This document shows positions 16,793 through 25,380 of a DNA stretch of 34,202 bases, in pieces. The translations under genes and the position numbers were made by a program. Source of the DNA: VBDM01 sp035280025. Lineage in GTDB: Bacteria > Pseudomonadota > Gammaproteobacteria > Burkholderiales > SG8-39. Under the pieces are notes generated by a model that was not told where the DNA came from, did no database searches, and saw nothing but the letters and a program-made list of their open reading frames with translations. Within the stretch, counting starts at the first letter, position 1. Every line of letters begins with the position of its first letter. The stretch spans positions 1 to 34,202 of the forward strand of contig DATEGT010000166.1 in assembly GCA_035280025.1 (NCBI GenBank), in the 5' to 3' direction.

Positions 16793-17322
16793 TGGCACAG
16801 GGCCTGCGCCACCGCGGCGAGATCGGCGTAGACCGTGGTCGCGGCCGGCAGATTCCCGTCGGCGCGCGTTTTCCGGCCCTTCCCGGTGAGCACCAGGATC
16901 GGCTGCCCTCCGACCGCCGCCGCGGCCTGCAGGTCGCGCAGGCTGTCTCCCACGCAAGGCGTTTCCTCAAGGGACGCGTTGAACCGCTCGGCGATCGCGT
17001 GGAACATCCCGGGGTTGGGTTTGCGGCAGGGTGACTGGGATTCGTCCGTGTCGGGGCAGTAGAACACCGCCTCGATGCGCCCGCCCGCCTGGTTCACGGC
17101 GCGGTGCATCTTCGCGTGGATTGCGTTCAAGGTCGCCATGTCCAGCAGGCCGCGTCCGACGCCAGACTGATTCGTCGCCACCACCACCCGCCAGCCGTCC
17201 TGCGCGAGCCGGGCGATCGCGTCCAGGCTCCCGGGAAGGGGACGCCATTCATCGGGATGCTTGATGAACTTGTCGCTGTCGTAGTTGATGACGCCGTCGC
17301 GGTCGAGGATGACGAGCTTCAT
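16789..17322 (-). CDS. gmhB: D-glycero-D-manno-heptose-1,7-bisphosphate 7-phosphatase
   Basis: 177 residues, HAD superfamily. Removes the C7 phosphate in the ADP-heptose pathway for the LPS inner core. The nucleophile pair is in VILDRDGVIN (Asp7, Asp9), followed by VVATNQSGVGRG and later CVGDSLRDLQAA. The loop that usually holds a structural zinc (CxH...CxC) is degenerate here: CPDTDESQSPCRKP keeps Cys89 and Cys99 but has Asp91 and Ser97 in the other two positions. It sits between glyS and plsC with ATGA overlaps at both ends, a frequent betaproteobacterial order. A related histidinol-phosphatase-type activity cannot be excluded. Confidence 0.9.
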   Translation of the reverse strand: MKLVILDRDGVINYDSDKFIKHPDEWRPLPGSLDAIARLAQDGWRVVVATNQSGVGRGLLDMATLNAIHAKMHRAVNQAGGRIEAVFYCPDTDESQSPCRKPNPGMFHAIAERFNASLEETPCVGDSLRDLQAAAAVGGQPILVLTGKGRKTRADGNLPAATTVYADLAAVAQALCQ

Positions 17323-19391
17323 TTTTCGACGGCGAGCTTGGAAATGTCGGCGACCTGGTTCATGAGGCCGTCCAGTCTGCGGAGGAGCGCGTGGCGGTTA
17401 GCACGAACGCGAGTGTCCTCAGCGTTAACCAGAACATCGTCAAAAAATTTGTCCACCGCACCACGCATGGTCGCCATGATCCGGAGCGCGCCAGTAAAGT
17501 CGCGTCGAAGCATGCTCGCCTTGGTCTGGGGCTCTGCCTTCTGCATCGAGTCAAACAAGGCCTTCTCCGCCGGCTCCGCCAAAAGGGCTTCGTTCAGCTC
17601 TCCGTGCGTTGCGTCTGATTTTCGAAGAATGTTTCGAATCCGTTTGTTCGCCGAAGCGAGGCTCTCGGCTTCGGGCAGCCGCTGGAAGGCCTGCACAGCG
17701 TTGACGCGTGCGTTCACCTCGATCAGATTGGGCTTCTGACTGAGGACGGCCTCGACTGCCTTCTTGTCAAAGACGGTCGCCAGGTTGTTCCAGCAGCGTT
17801 CCAATATGAATTCGTGTACCTGGTCGACAGTCGTGGAGGAGAGCTTGTTTGCGGGGAACAACGTTGCAGCGTATTTCACGAAATCCCGCACATCCGGAAT
17901 GCTCTGATTAACGAGCCCACTCGCAGCGCCGATCAACTCGAATGTACTGATCACGCCGAGTGCTGCACGGCGCAGCCCGAAGGGATCCTTTTCTCCCGTT
18001 GGCAACTCTCCGATGCCGAACAATCCGACGAGCGTATGGATACGGTCGGCAAGATACAGCGACGCGCTGACAAGATGCTCCGGAGTGGACTCGTCGAGCT
18101 TCAATCGATATTGATCTCGGATGGCATCGATCACCGGTTGGGGTTCGCGATCATGTTCGGCGTAGTACCCTCCCATGATTCCTTGGAGCTCAGGGAATTC
18201 GCCGACCATCCCTGTGAGCAAGTCGGCCTTCGACAACCACGCAGCACGCTCCGCGAGCGCCGGGTCTGCGCCGACGTCGCGCGCGATCTTCCCCGCGAGC
18301 AGCTGGATGCGCTCCACGCGCTCGAGTTGGCTTCCCAGCTTGTTGTGGTAGACGACGTTCGCAAGCTGCGGGACACGCGTTTCGAGCCGGACCTTGCGGT
18401 CCCGGTTGAAGAAAAAGCGCGCATCTTCGAGCCTGGGACGCACAACCTTCTCGTTGCCGTCCACGATTGCGCTTGGGTCCTTGACGCGCATGTTGGAAAC
18501 CACCAGGAACTTCGGTAGCAGCTTTCCGTTCTTGGCAAACAGAGGAAAGTATTTCTGGTTTTGCCGCATGGTGAGTATCAAGCACTCCTGCGGCACCTCG
18601 AGGAACGACTCCTCGAACCCGCATACGTATACAGCCGGGAGCTCGACCAAAGCCGTCACCTCCTCGAGGAGGTCGCGGTACTCGCCGAGGGAGCCATTGT
18701 GTTTGCCCGCTTCAACATGCAAGAAATCCTCGATCGCTAACTTGCGGTGCCCGAAGTCGGCGATGACGCTGTGCGCGCTCATCGTCTCTTGGTAAGCGTC
18801 GGCTTGTCTGACCACGATTTCGCCGTCGTCCATGAAACGATGGCCGCGAGTGCGATTTCCTGACTGCAAACCAAGAACTGTCCCCGGTACAACTTTCTTG
18901 CCGTGCAGCATTACCAGGCTGTGCACCGGACGGACGAACTGGGCATCGCTTGCGCCCCAGCGCATCATTTTTGGAATCGGTAGCGCGCGCAGAGCATCTT
19001 CGACTTTGCCGGCGAGAATATCGGCGAGTGCCACGCTCGCGGTACGCACGCGCGCGACGTAGATTTCGCCTTTCGGGCCCCGCGCTTTCTTCAGCGCCTC
19101 GACGGCGACGCCGTTCTTTTTGGCGAAGCCGGCGACGGCCTGAGGCGCTGCGTTCACGGGCGGCCCTTGGACTTCGCGCTCGCTCTCAGCCGAACGCTCA
19201 TTCACATTCCCGATCAGCACTGCGAGGCGTCGCGGGGTTGCGAATAGAGAGCAGGCGGCCGGCTGCGGCAGGAAACGGTCTTTCTCCAAATCATGAGCGA
19301 GCTTCGCGGCGAACGCTTCTGAGAGCGAGCGCAGCGATTTCGGCGGCAGTTCTTCGCTGAGAAGCTCCACCAGCAGTGGAGCGCCGCTCAT
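17319..19391 (-). CDS. glyS: Glycyl-tRNA synthetase beta subunit
   Basis: 690 residues (E. coli 689). The beta subunit of the alpha2beta2 bacterial GlyRS binds tRNA-Gly. It begins LLVELLSEELPPKSL, then LFATPRRLAVLI, PIPKMMRWG, FVRPVHSLVML, ILTMRQNQKYFPLF, VVSNMRV, KDPFGLRRAALGVI, and ends in the DALR-like anticodon domain. The ATG at 19391 overlaps the glyQ stop and the TGA overlaps the gmhB ATG. The C-terminal two-thirds is visibly lower in G+C than its neighbours (see findings), but the frame is intact and the protein looks functional. Confidence 0.97.
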   Translation of the reverse strand: MSGAPLLVELLSEELPPKSLRSLSEAFAAKLAHDLEKDRFLPQPAACSLFATPRRLAVLIGNVNERSAESEREVQGPPVNAAPQAVAGFAKKNGVAVEALKKARGPKGEIYVARVRTASVALADILAGKVEDALRALPIPKMMRWGASDAQFVRPVHSLVMLHGKKVVPGTVLGLQSGNRTRGHRFMDDGEIVVRQADAYQETMSAHSVIADFGHRKLAIEDFLHVEAGKHNGSLGEYRDLLEEVTALVELPAVYVCGFEESFLEVPQECLILTMRQNQKYFPLFAKNGKLLPKFLVVSNMRVKDPSAIVDGNEKVVRPRLEDARFFFNRDRKVRLETRVPQLANVVYHNKLGSQLERVERIQLLAGKIARDVGADPALAERAAWLSKADLLTGMVGEFPELQGIMGGYYAEHDREPQPVIDAIRDQYRLKLDESTPEHLVSASLYLADRIHTLVGLFGIGELPTGEKDPFGLRRAALGVISTFELIGAASGLVNQSIPDVRDFVKYAATLFPANKLSSTTVDQVHEFILERCWNNLATVFDKKAVEAVLSQKPNLIEVNARVNAVQAFQRLPEAESLASANKRIRNILRKSDATHGELNEALLAEPAEKALFDSMQKAEPQTKASMLRRDFTGALRIMATMRGAVDKFFDDVLVNAEDTRVRANRHALLRRLDGLMNQVADISKLAVEK

Positions 19392-20260
19392 TTCGCCACC
19401 ATCGGAAAACCAAGCCGCTCGCGGGACTCGTAGTAGGCCTTTGCGACGAGCTTCGCCAGGTCGCGTACCCTGCCGATGTACGCTTGGCGCTCGGTCACCG
19501 AGATGGCGCCGCGCGCATCCAGCAGGTTGAAGGTGTGCGAGCACTTCAGCACCATCTCATAGCCCGGGAGCGGAAGCCCGGCCTCGATCAGCCGCTTCGC
19601 CTGGGATTCGTAGTCCGCGAACTGGCGGAGCAGCCACGCAGGATCGCTCGCCTCGAAGTTGTACTTGGATTGCTCGACTTCGTTCTGGTGGTAGACGTCG
19701 CCGTAGCTGATGCCGGGCGTCCAGACGAGGTCGTAGACGTTTTCCTTTCCCTGCAGGTACATCGCGAGGCGCTCGAGGCCGTAGGTGATCTCGCCCAGCA
19801 CGGGCTTGCAGTCGAGTCCGCCCACCTGCTGGAAGTAGGTGAACTGCGTGATCTCCATGCCGTCGAGCCACACCTCCCAGCCCAGCCCCCAGGCGCCGAG
19901 CGTGGGGGATTCCCAGTCGTCCTCGACGAAGCGCACGTCGTGCTGCTTGAGGTCGAAGCCCAGGACGCGCAGCGATTCGAGGTAGAGATCCTGGATGTCG
20001 TCGGGCGAGGGCTTCAGCACGACCTGGTACTGGTAGTAGTGCTGCAGCCGGTTGGGATTGTCGCCGTAGCGGCCGTCCTTCGGGCGCCGCGACGGCTGCA
20101 CGTACGCCGCGCGCCAGGGCTCGGGGCCGATCGCCCGCAGAAAAGTCGCCGTATGGAACGTCCCGGCGCCCATCTCCATGTCGTAAGGCTGCAGCAGCGC
20201 GCAGCCTTTGCCGCCCCAGTAGCTCTGCAGCTCGAGGATCAGTTGCTGAAAGGTGAGCAT
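19388..20260 (-). CDS. glyQ: Glycyl-tRNA synthetase alpha subunit
   Basis: 290 residues. The catalytic class II subunit of GlyRS. Very high family conservation: LQPYDMEMGAGTFH, AAYVQPSRRPKDGRYGDNPN, RLQHYYQYQVVLKPSPDD, TLGAWGLGWEVWLDGMEITQ, YFQQVGGLDCKP, EITYGLERLAMYLQG and YGDVYHQNEVEQSKYNFE. The ATG at 20260 (MLTFQQLILELQSYW) matches the family start. A GTG 12 codons upstream overlaps lnt and is less likely. It lies 13 nt after lnt and overlaps glyS by ATGA, giving tight stoichiometric coupling of the two subunits. Confidence 0.97.
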   Translation of the reverse strand: MLTFQQLILELQSYWGGKGCALLQPYDMEMGAGTFHTATFLRAIGPEPWRAAYVQPSRRPKDGRYGDNPNRLQHYYQYQVVLKPSPDDIQDLYLESLRVLGFDLKQHDVRFVEDDWESPTLGAWGLGWEVWLDGMEITQFTYFQQVGGLDCKPVLGEITYGLERLAMYLQGKENVYDLVWTPGISYGDVYHQNEVEQSKYNFEASDPAWLLRQFADYESQAKRLIEAGLPLPGYEMVLKCSHTFNLLDARGAISVTERQAYIGRVRDLAKLVAKAYYESRERLGFPMVAK

Positions 20261-20273
20261 GGGCGCGAGGATT

Positions 20274-21782
20274 TTACCGGCTTTCCTCGGGTGCACGTAA
20301 GGCGCGGCGCCTTCGGAATGCGATCGCGGCGACCAGCGCGAGGCAGATCGCCACGATCGGCCCGTTGCTCCATCTGACGTAGGGCGTGGCTCCCGCGTAG
20401 CCCTGCGCCTCGCCCGAGAGGACGCCTTCGGTGAACTGCGCCAGCCGGGCGACGACTTTGCCGCGCGGGTCGACGATCGCGGTCATCCCCGTGTTGGTCG
20501 CGCGCAGCATGTAGCGCCCGGTCTCGATCGCGCGCATCCGCGAAATCTGCAGATGCTGCGCGGGTGCGAGCGAGTCGCCGAACCAGGCGACGTTGGAGGC
20601 GTTCACGAGCAGCGTCGCCTCCGGGAGCTGGCGGATGATCTCCTCGCCGAACGCGTCTTCCCAGCAGATGTCCGGCGCAATCCGCTGGCCGGCGAGCGCC
20701 AGCGGCTCGGGATCGTCCCTGCCCAGGGAGAAATCCGACATGGGGATCGCGACCGTCTTCACGATCCAGTGAAATCCGAAGGGCACGAACTCGCCGAAGG
20801 GCACGAGGTGCGCCTTGTCGTAGCGCTGCGCCGGAGAAGCGCCTACGCTGATGACGCTGTTGAAATAGCGCCCGTCGGGATCGCGGATCGGGACGCCGAT
20901 GAGAACGTCCGCGCCGCGCCGGGCGGCGTTCTGCGCGATGTCCCTCAGATAGCCCGGGTCCACCGCGTCCAGGAACCGCGGAATGGCGGTTTCGGGAAGC
21001 ACGATGAGCCGCGCGTCGCTCGATTCGATCATCCGCCTGTAGGTCGCCAGCGTCGAGGCGTACCGGCCGGCCTGGAACTTGAGATCCTGCGAGATGTTTC
21101 CCTGGAGGAGCGCGACCCGCAGGGGCGAGCCTCGGGGCGAAGTCCAGTCGACCCGCGTGAGGGATTCCCCCGCACCGAAAGCGATCACCAGCGCCGCGGC
21201 GCCGGCCAGGCGCCTGCGCGCGGTCCCCGTGAGGACGAGGAAGAGCAGGCCCGCGGAGAGCGCGGCCGCGAAGGACACGCCGTACACCCCGGCCACGGGA
21301 GCCAGACCCGAAAGGGGCGAGTCGACCTGGCTGTACCCCAGCGCGAGCCACGGCACACCGGTGAACATCCAGCCGCGCCACCACTCGAACAGTGTCCAAA
21401 GCGCGGGAAACGCGAGCGCTGCCGAGGCCCAGTGGTCCGTCTGCAGCCTGGCGGAGCACCAGGCGGCGCCCGCCGGATAGAGAGAGAGGATCGCGCAGTA
21501 CAGGACGGTGCCGATCGCCGCGAGCGGCGCCGGCATGGCCCCAAAGTCGTGCAGGCTGATGTAGACCCACGACGCACCCACGCCGAACAGCCCTGCGCCG
21601 AACGCGAATCCCTCGAAGAACGCGGCGCGCGGCGTCGCGCCGCGCCACAGCAGCAGCAAGAAGCACAGGGTCGCGACCGGCAGCGGGAAGACCGACATCG
21701 GAGCGAAGCCCGCGACGGTCAGCGCTCCCGCCGCGGCGGCCGCCGCGAGCCGGGCGGTCTGCGACTTCAGGAAGGCGTTCAA
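20274..21782 (-). CDS. lnt: Apolipoprotein N-acyltransferase
   Basis: 502 residues. Integral inner-membrane enzyme that adds the third acyl chain to lipoproteins. The N-terminal 200 residues hold about six hydrophobic segments (VFPLPVATLCFLLLLW and others). A nitrilase-fold periplasmic domain follows, with the catalytic triad visible: Glu264 in VLPETAIPRF, Lys323 in YDKAHLVPFGEFVP, and Cys373 in APDICWEDAFGEE. A final transmembrane segment is near residue 480. The start is a TTG at 21782 overlapping the corC stop as TTGA. Downstream of corC as in E. coli ybeX-lnt. Confidence 0.96.
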   Translation of the reverse strand: MNAFLKSQTARLAAAAAAGALTVAGFAPMSVFPLPVATLCFLLLLWRGATPRAAFFEGFAFGAGLFGVGASWVYISLHDFGAMPAPLAAIGTVLYCAILSLYPAGAAWCSARLQTDHWASAALAFPALWTLFEWWRGWMFTGVPWLALGYSQVDSPLSGLAPVAGVYGVSFAAALSAGLLFLVLTGTARRRLAGAAALVIAFGAGESLTRVDWTSPRGSPLRVALLQGNISQDLKFQAGRYASTLATYRRMIESSDARLIVLPETAIPRFLDAVDPGYLRDIAQNAARRGADVLIGVPIRDPDGRYFNSVISVGASPAQRYDKAHLVPFGEFVPFGFHWIVKTVAIPMSDFSLGRDDPEPLALAGQRIAPDICWEDAFGEEIIRQLPEATLLVNASNVAWFGDSLAPAQHLQISRMRAIETGRYMLRATNTGMTAIVDPRGKVVARLAQFTEGVLSGEAQGYAGATPYVRWSNGPIVAICLALVAAIAFRRRRALRAPEESR

Positions 21783-22609
21783 GCTTTGGCCGGCGCCCGG
21801 TGCACCTGGAGGACGTGCAGCCTGCGGCTGTCGGCGCGAAGCACCTGGACGCGAAGGCCGTCGATGGTGATCGATTCCCCGCGCCGCGGAAGCCGCCCGA
21901 AACGGTGCAGGACCAGCCCGCCCACGGTATCGAAGTCCGCGTCGGAGTAGGCCGTCCCGAAAGCCCGGTTGAAGTCGGCGATCTCGGTCTGGGCCTTGAC
22001 GCGATAGAGATCACCCCGCTCGCGCACGATATTGTCCTCGGAATCGTCGAAATCGTATTCGTCCTCGATGTCGCCGACGATCTGCTCGAGCACGTCCTCG
22101 ATCGTCACCAGGCCGGCGACGCCGCCGTATTCGTCCACGACGATCGCCATGTGATTGCGGTTCGCGCGGAACTCGCGCAGCAGCACGTTGAGCCGCTTGG
22201 ACTCGGGCACGAACACCGCCGGCCTGAGCATGTGGCGCACGTTGAACTCCTCGTCGCCCGCGTAGTAGCGCAGCAGGTCCTTGGCGAGCAGCACGCCGAT
22301 GACGTCGTCGCGGTTCTTGTCGACCACCGGGAAGCGCGAGTGCGCGGTGGCGATGACGTGGGGGATGAACTTGTCCGGCGTCTCGCCGACATCGATCATG
22401 TCCATCTGCGCGCGCGGAACCATGATGTCGCGCACCTGCATTTCCGAGACCTGAAGGGCGCCTTCGATCATCGACAGGGCGTCGCCGTCGAGCAGATTGT
22501 GCTCGAACGCCGAGTGGAGCAGCTTGACCAGCTGCTCGCGGTCCTCCGGGGCGCGCATCACCAGAGCCGACAGGCGTTCGAGCAGCGAGGGTTTGTTGGT
22601 TTCGTCCAT
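21779..22609 (-). CDS. corC: CBS-domain transporter-associated protein CorC/YbeX
   Basis: 276 residues. Two CBS domains begin at VRDIMVPRAQMDMIDV (about residue 60) and RHMLRPAVFVPESKRL (about 125). Between them and after lie SRFPVVDKNRDDVIGVLLAK and MAIVVDEYGGVAGLVTIEDV. The CorC/HlyC domain follows (from about 195: YRVKAQTEIADFN, then DFDTVGGLVL). No membrane segment, so a cytosolic protein, implicated in Mg/Co efflux in enterics and in ribosome or membrane stress with YbeY and Lnt. Operon neighbours ybeY and lnt match the E. coli ybeZYX-lnt order. The transport link is knowledge from relatives. Confidence 0.94.
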   Translation of the reverse strand: MDETNKPSLLERLSALVMRAPEDREQLVKLLHSAFEHNLLDGDALSMIEGALQVSEMQVRDIMVPRAQMDMIDVGETPDKFIPHVIATAHSRFPVVDKNRDDVIGVLLAKDLLRYYAGDEEFNVRHMLRPAVFVPESKRLNVLLREFRANRNHMAIVVDEYGGVAGLVTIEDVLEQIVGDIEDEYDFDDSEDNIVRERGDLYRVKAQTEIADFNRAFGTAYSDADFDTVGGLVLHRFGRLPRRGESITIDGLRVQVLRADSRRLHVLQVHRAPAKA

Positions 22610-22641
22610 GCGTTAAGACTGCGCTTCCCGGTATTGCGAAG

Positions 22642-23133
22642 TCAGTCGGGGGTAGCGTAGGGGTCAGGATAACCGAGTTTCGCCAGGAGCCTCTTTTCGA
22701 GCGCTTCCATCCGCGCGGCTTCGCGCCGCCTCGTGTGATCGAACCCCTGAAGGTGCAGCAGGGCGTGGACCGTCATGTGCGCGTAGTGGGATTCCAGCGC
22801 CTTGCCCTGATCGCGCGCTTCGCGCGCGATCACCGGCGCGCAGAGGACCACATCGCCGCGCACCACTCCCCCGGACCGCCCGTAGGGGAAGCTCAGTACG
22901 TTGGTCGCATGCGTCTCGCCGCGGTAGCGGGAGTTCAGTCGCCGGCCCTCGGCGGTCCCCACGACCCTCACGGTGATCTCGCCGGAGCCTTTGAGCGCCG
23001 CGCCCGCCCAGCGGCGGATCTGGTTTTCTCGTGGCGCCCCGGGGGAGCGCGCGCCGAGCTGAAAGTGCAGCTTCAGCTGCCGCCGGCGGCGACGCGGCGC
23101 CCGCCTACTCGTTCCCGTGGCGCTCGTAGGCAT
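22642..23133 (-). CDS. ybeY: Endoribonuclease YbeY (16S rRNA maturation)
   Basis: 163 residues. Zinc-dependent single-strand RNase acting in 16S rRNA 3'-end maturation and ribosome quality control. The zinc motif is HALLHLQGFDH near residue 130. Other family blocks: RVVGTAEGRRLNSRYRG and HATNVLSFPYG. The ATG at 23133 lies 29 nt inside phoH and adds an Arg-rich N-terminus (RRAPRRRRRQ) before the first conserved strand, LKLHFQLG. No clear Shine-Dalgarno marks it, so the exact start is uncertain. Overlap with phoH (ybeZ) is a standard arrangement. Confidence 0.93.
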   Translation of the reverse strand: MPTSATGTSRRAPRRRRRQLKLHFQLGARSPGAPRENQIRRWAGAALKGSGEITVRVVGTAEGRRLNSRYRGETHATNVLSFPYGRSGGVVRGDVVLCAPVIAREARDQGKALESHYAHMTVHALLHLQGFDHTRRREAARMEALEKRLLAKLGYPDPYATPD

Positions 23134-24043
23134 CGACGATCAGCTGCACGAGCGGGTGCCGTACGACGTCGTCGCTCTTGAAGGAGCTGAACGCTATGCC
23201 TCGCACGTCCGCGAGGATTCTCTGCGCCGCGATCATGCCGCTCTTCTGTCCGCGCGCGAGATCGATCTGCGTGATATCTCCGGTGACGACCGCCTTGGAA
23301 CCGAAGCCGATGCGGGTAAGGAACATCTTCATCTGCTCGGGCGTCGTGTTCTGCGCCTCGTCGAGGATCACGAAGGAGTGATTGAGCGTGCGCCCGCGCA
23401 TGTACGCGAGCGGCGCGAGCTCGATCGCGCCGCGCTCGAAGAGCTTGCCGGTCCTGTCGAAGCCGAGCAGGTCGTAGAGTGCGTCGTACAGCGGGCGCAG
23501 GTAGGGATCGACCTTCTGCGCGAGGTCCCCGGGAAGGAATCCGAGGCGCTCGCCCGCCTCGACCGCGGGCCTCACGAGGACCATGCGCTTGACCGCATCG
23601 CGCTCGAGCGCGTCGACGGCGCAGGCCACGGCGAGGTAGGTCTTGCCCGTCCCCGCCGGGCCGATCGCGAAAGTGATGTCGTGCTCCAGGATGTTCTGGA
23701 TGTACTCGCGCTGGCGCGGGGTGCGCCCGTGGAGGTCGGTCCTGCGCGTGAGAAGGGGCGTGTCGCCCTTGGCGCTTCCCCCGCGCGCGCGGACTTCGAT
23801 CAGGCCCAGCTGGATGTCGTCGACCGTCAGGCCGCGCTTCGCTTCCCCGTAGAATTTCTGCAGGACTTCGGCTGCGCGGGCGGCCTGCGCGCCGCGCACG
23901 GTGAAGCGCTCCCCGCGGCGCGCGATCTTCACGTCGAGAGCCGTCTCGATCTGCCGCAGGTTTTCGTCCAGCGTGCCGCACAGGTTGGCGAGGCGCTGGT
24001 TGTCTAGCGGGCTGAGGACGAGTTCCAGTGGGCGGGGCTTCAA
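23105..24043 (-). CDS. phoH: PhoH-like ATPase (YbeZ)
   Basis: 312 residues. P-loop NTPase of the PhoH/YbeZ type, the partner of YbeY in rRNA processing. Walker A GPAGTGKT is at residues 128-135, then VLVRPAVEAGERLGFLPGDL, and Walker B VILDEAQNTTPEQMKMFLTR, followed by VVTGDITQIDL. The start is TTG at 24043, 4 nt after the miaB stop. Alignment with the YbeZ N-terminus (DNxRLxxLCG) makes this the natural start, but there is no strong Shine-Dalgarno. The order miaB-phoH-ybeY-corC-lnt equals E. coli miaB-ybeZ-ybeY-ybeX-lnt. Confidence 0.95.
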   Translation of the reverse strand: MKPRPLELVLSPLDNQRLANLCGTLDENLRQIETALDVKIARRGERFTVRGAQAARAAEVLQKFYGEAKRGLTVDDIQLGLIEVRARGGSAKGDTPLLTRRTDLHGRTPRQREYIQNILEHDITFAIGPAGTGKTYLAVACAVDALERDAVKRMVLVRPAVEAGERLGFLPGDLAQKVDPYLRPLYDALYDLLGFDRTGKLFERGAIELAPLAYMRGRTLNHSFVILDEAQNTTPEQMKMFLTRIGFGSKAVVTGDITQIDLARGQKSGMIAAQRILADVRGIAFSSFKSDDVVRHPLVQLIVDAYERHGNE

Positions 24044-24047
24044 GGAG

Positions 24048-25379
24048 CTAGACCGCAGCGCGGATCTCGCCGCGCAGCGTGTGGGTCAATGCCGCGGTGA
24101 TGTTCACGTCGAGGAAGCGGCCGACGAGCCCCGGCGCGCCGCCGAAATTCACCGTGCGCCTGTTCGCCGTGCGTCCGGAAAGCTCGGCGGGGTTGCGGCG
24201 CGAGGGTCCTTCCACGAGCACCCGCTGTAGCGATCCGACCATGCGCTCGCTGATGCGGCGTGCCTGCGAATCGACCTTCTCCTGCACGCGGGACAGACGC
24301 TCCAGCTTGACCGCTTCCGGAGTGTCGTCGGGGAGCTCCGCGGCGGGCGTTCCCGGGCGGCGGCTGTAGACGAAGGAATACGAATCGTCGAATTCGACCT
24401 CGTCCATGAGCCGCAGGGTCGCCTCGAAGTCGCGCTCGGTCTCACCGGGAAATCCCACGATGAAATCCGAGGAGATGCTGATCCCGGGCCGGGCAGCGCG
24501 AAGGCGGCGGATGATGCTCTTGTATTCGAGCGCGGTATAGCCGCGCTTCATCGCGGCGAGCGTGCGGTCCGAGCCGGACTGCACCGGCAGGTGCACGTGG
24601 GAGGCGAGCTTGTCGATCCGGGCGTGCGCGTCTATCAGCCTCTGCGTGAACTCCTTGGGGTGCGAGGTGGTATAGCGGATCCGCCCGATGCCGGGAAGCT
24701 CCGCAAGGTACTCGAGCAGCAGCGCGAAATCCGCGACCTCGCCGTCCGAGATTCGCCCCCGATAGGCGTTCACGTTCTGGCCGAGCAGGGTCACTTCCTT
24801 GACGCCCTGCGCAGCGAGGTCGGCGACCTCGGTGAGCACGTCTTCGAAGGGACGCGATACCTCCTCGCCTCGCGTGTAGGGCACCACGCAGAAACTGCAG
24901 TACTTGCTGCAGCCTTCCATGATCGAGACGAAGGCGCTCGGCCCGTCGACGCGGGCCGGCGGGAGGGCGTCGAATTTTTCGACTTCCGGGAAGCGGATGT
25001 CCACCTGGGGGCTCCCCGAGCTGCGGCGCGCGTCGATCATCTGCGGCAGCCGGTGCAGGGTCTGCGGGCCGAACACGAGGTCGACGTAGGGAGCGCGCTC
25101 GACGATCGCGGCGCCTTCCTGGCTCGCGACGCAGCCGCCGACGCCGATCAAGAGCCCGGGCCGCGCCTTCTTGAGGGATTTCACGCGCCCGAGATCGTGA
25201 AACACCCTCTCCTGCGCCCTCTCGCGCACCGAGCAGGTGTTGAACAGAATCAGGTCCGCGTCCTCGGCACGGTCGGTGGTCTCGAATCCCCGGGCGGCCC
25301 GCAGCAGGTCCGCCATCTTTGCCGAGTCGTACTCGTTCATCTGGCAGCCGAAAGTCCGAATGAAGACCTTCTTCGTCAA
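24048..25379 (-). CDS. miaB: tRNA-2-methylthio-N6-isopentenyladenosine synthase
   Basis: 443 residues. Radical-SAM methylthiotransferase modifying A37 of tRNAs that read UNN codons. The N-terminal cluster is bound by Cys12 (FGCQMNEYDS), Cys49 (FNTCSVRE) and Cys83 (GGCVA). The radical-SAM cluster is bound by Cys157, Cys161 and Cys164 (GCSKYCSFC), the same residue numbers as in E. coli. C-terminal TRAM domain follows (about 380-443). The start is a TTG at 25379, one base after the stop of the upstream small gene. The next in-frame ATG would remove Cys12, so TTG must be right. Confidence 0.97.
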   Translation of the reverse strand: MTKKVFIRTFGCQMNEYDSAKMADLLRAARGFETTDRAEDADLILFNTCSVRERAQERVFHDLGRVKSLKKARPGLLIGVGGCVASQEGAAIVERAPYVDLVFGPQTLHRLPQMIDARRSSGSPQVDIRFPEVEKFDALPPARVDGPSAFVSIMEGCSKYCSFCVVPYTRGEEVSRPFEDVLTEVADLAAQGVKEVTLLGQNVNAYRGRISDGEVADFALLLEYLAELPGIGRIRYTTSHPKEFTQRLIDAHARIDKLASHVHLPVQSGSDRTLAAMKRGYTALEYKSIIRRLRAARPGISISSDFIVGFPGETERDFEATLRLMDEVEFDDSYSFVYSRRPGTPAAELPDDTPEAVKLERLSRVQEKVDSQARRISERMVGSLQRVLVEGPSRRNPAELSGRTANRRTVNFGGAPGLVGRFLDVNITAALTHTLRGEIRAAV

Positions 25380-25380
25380 G

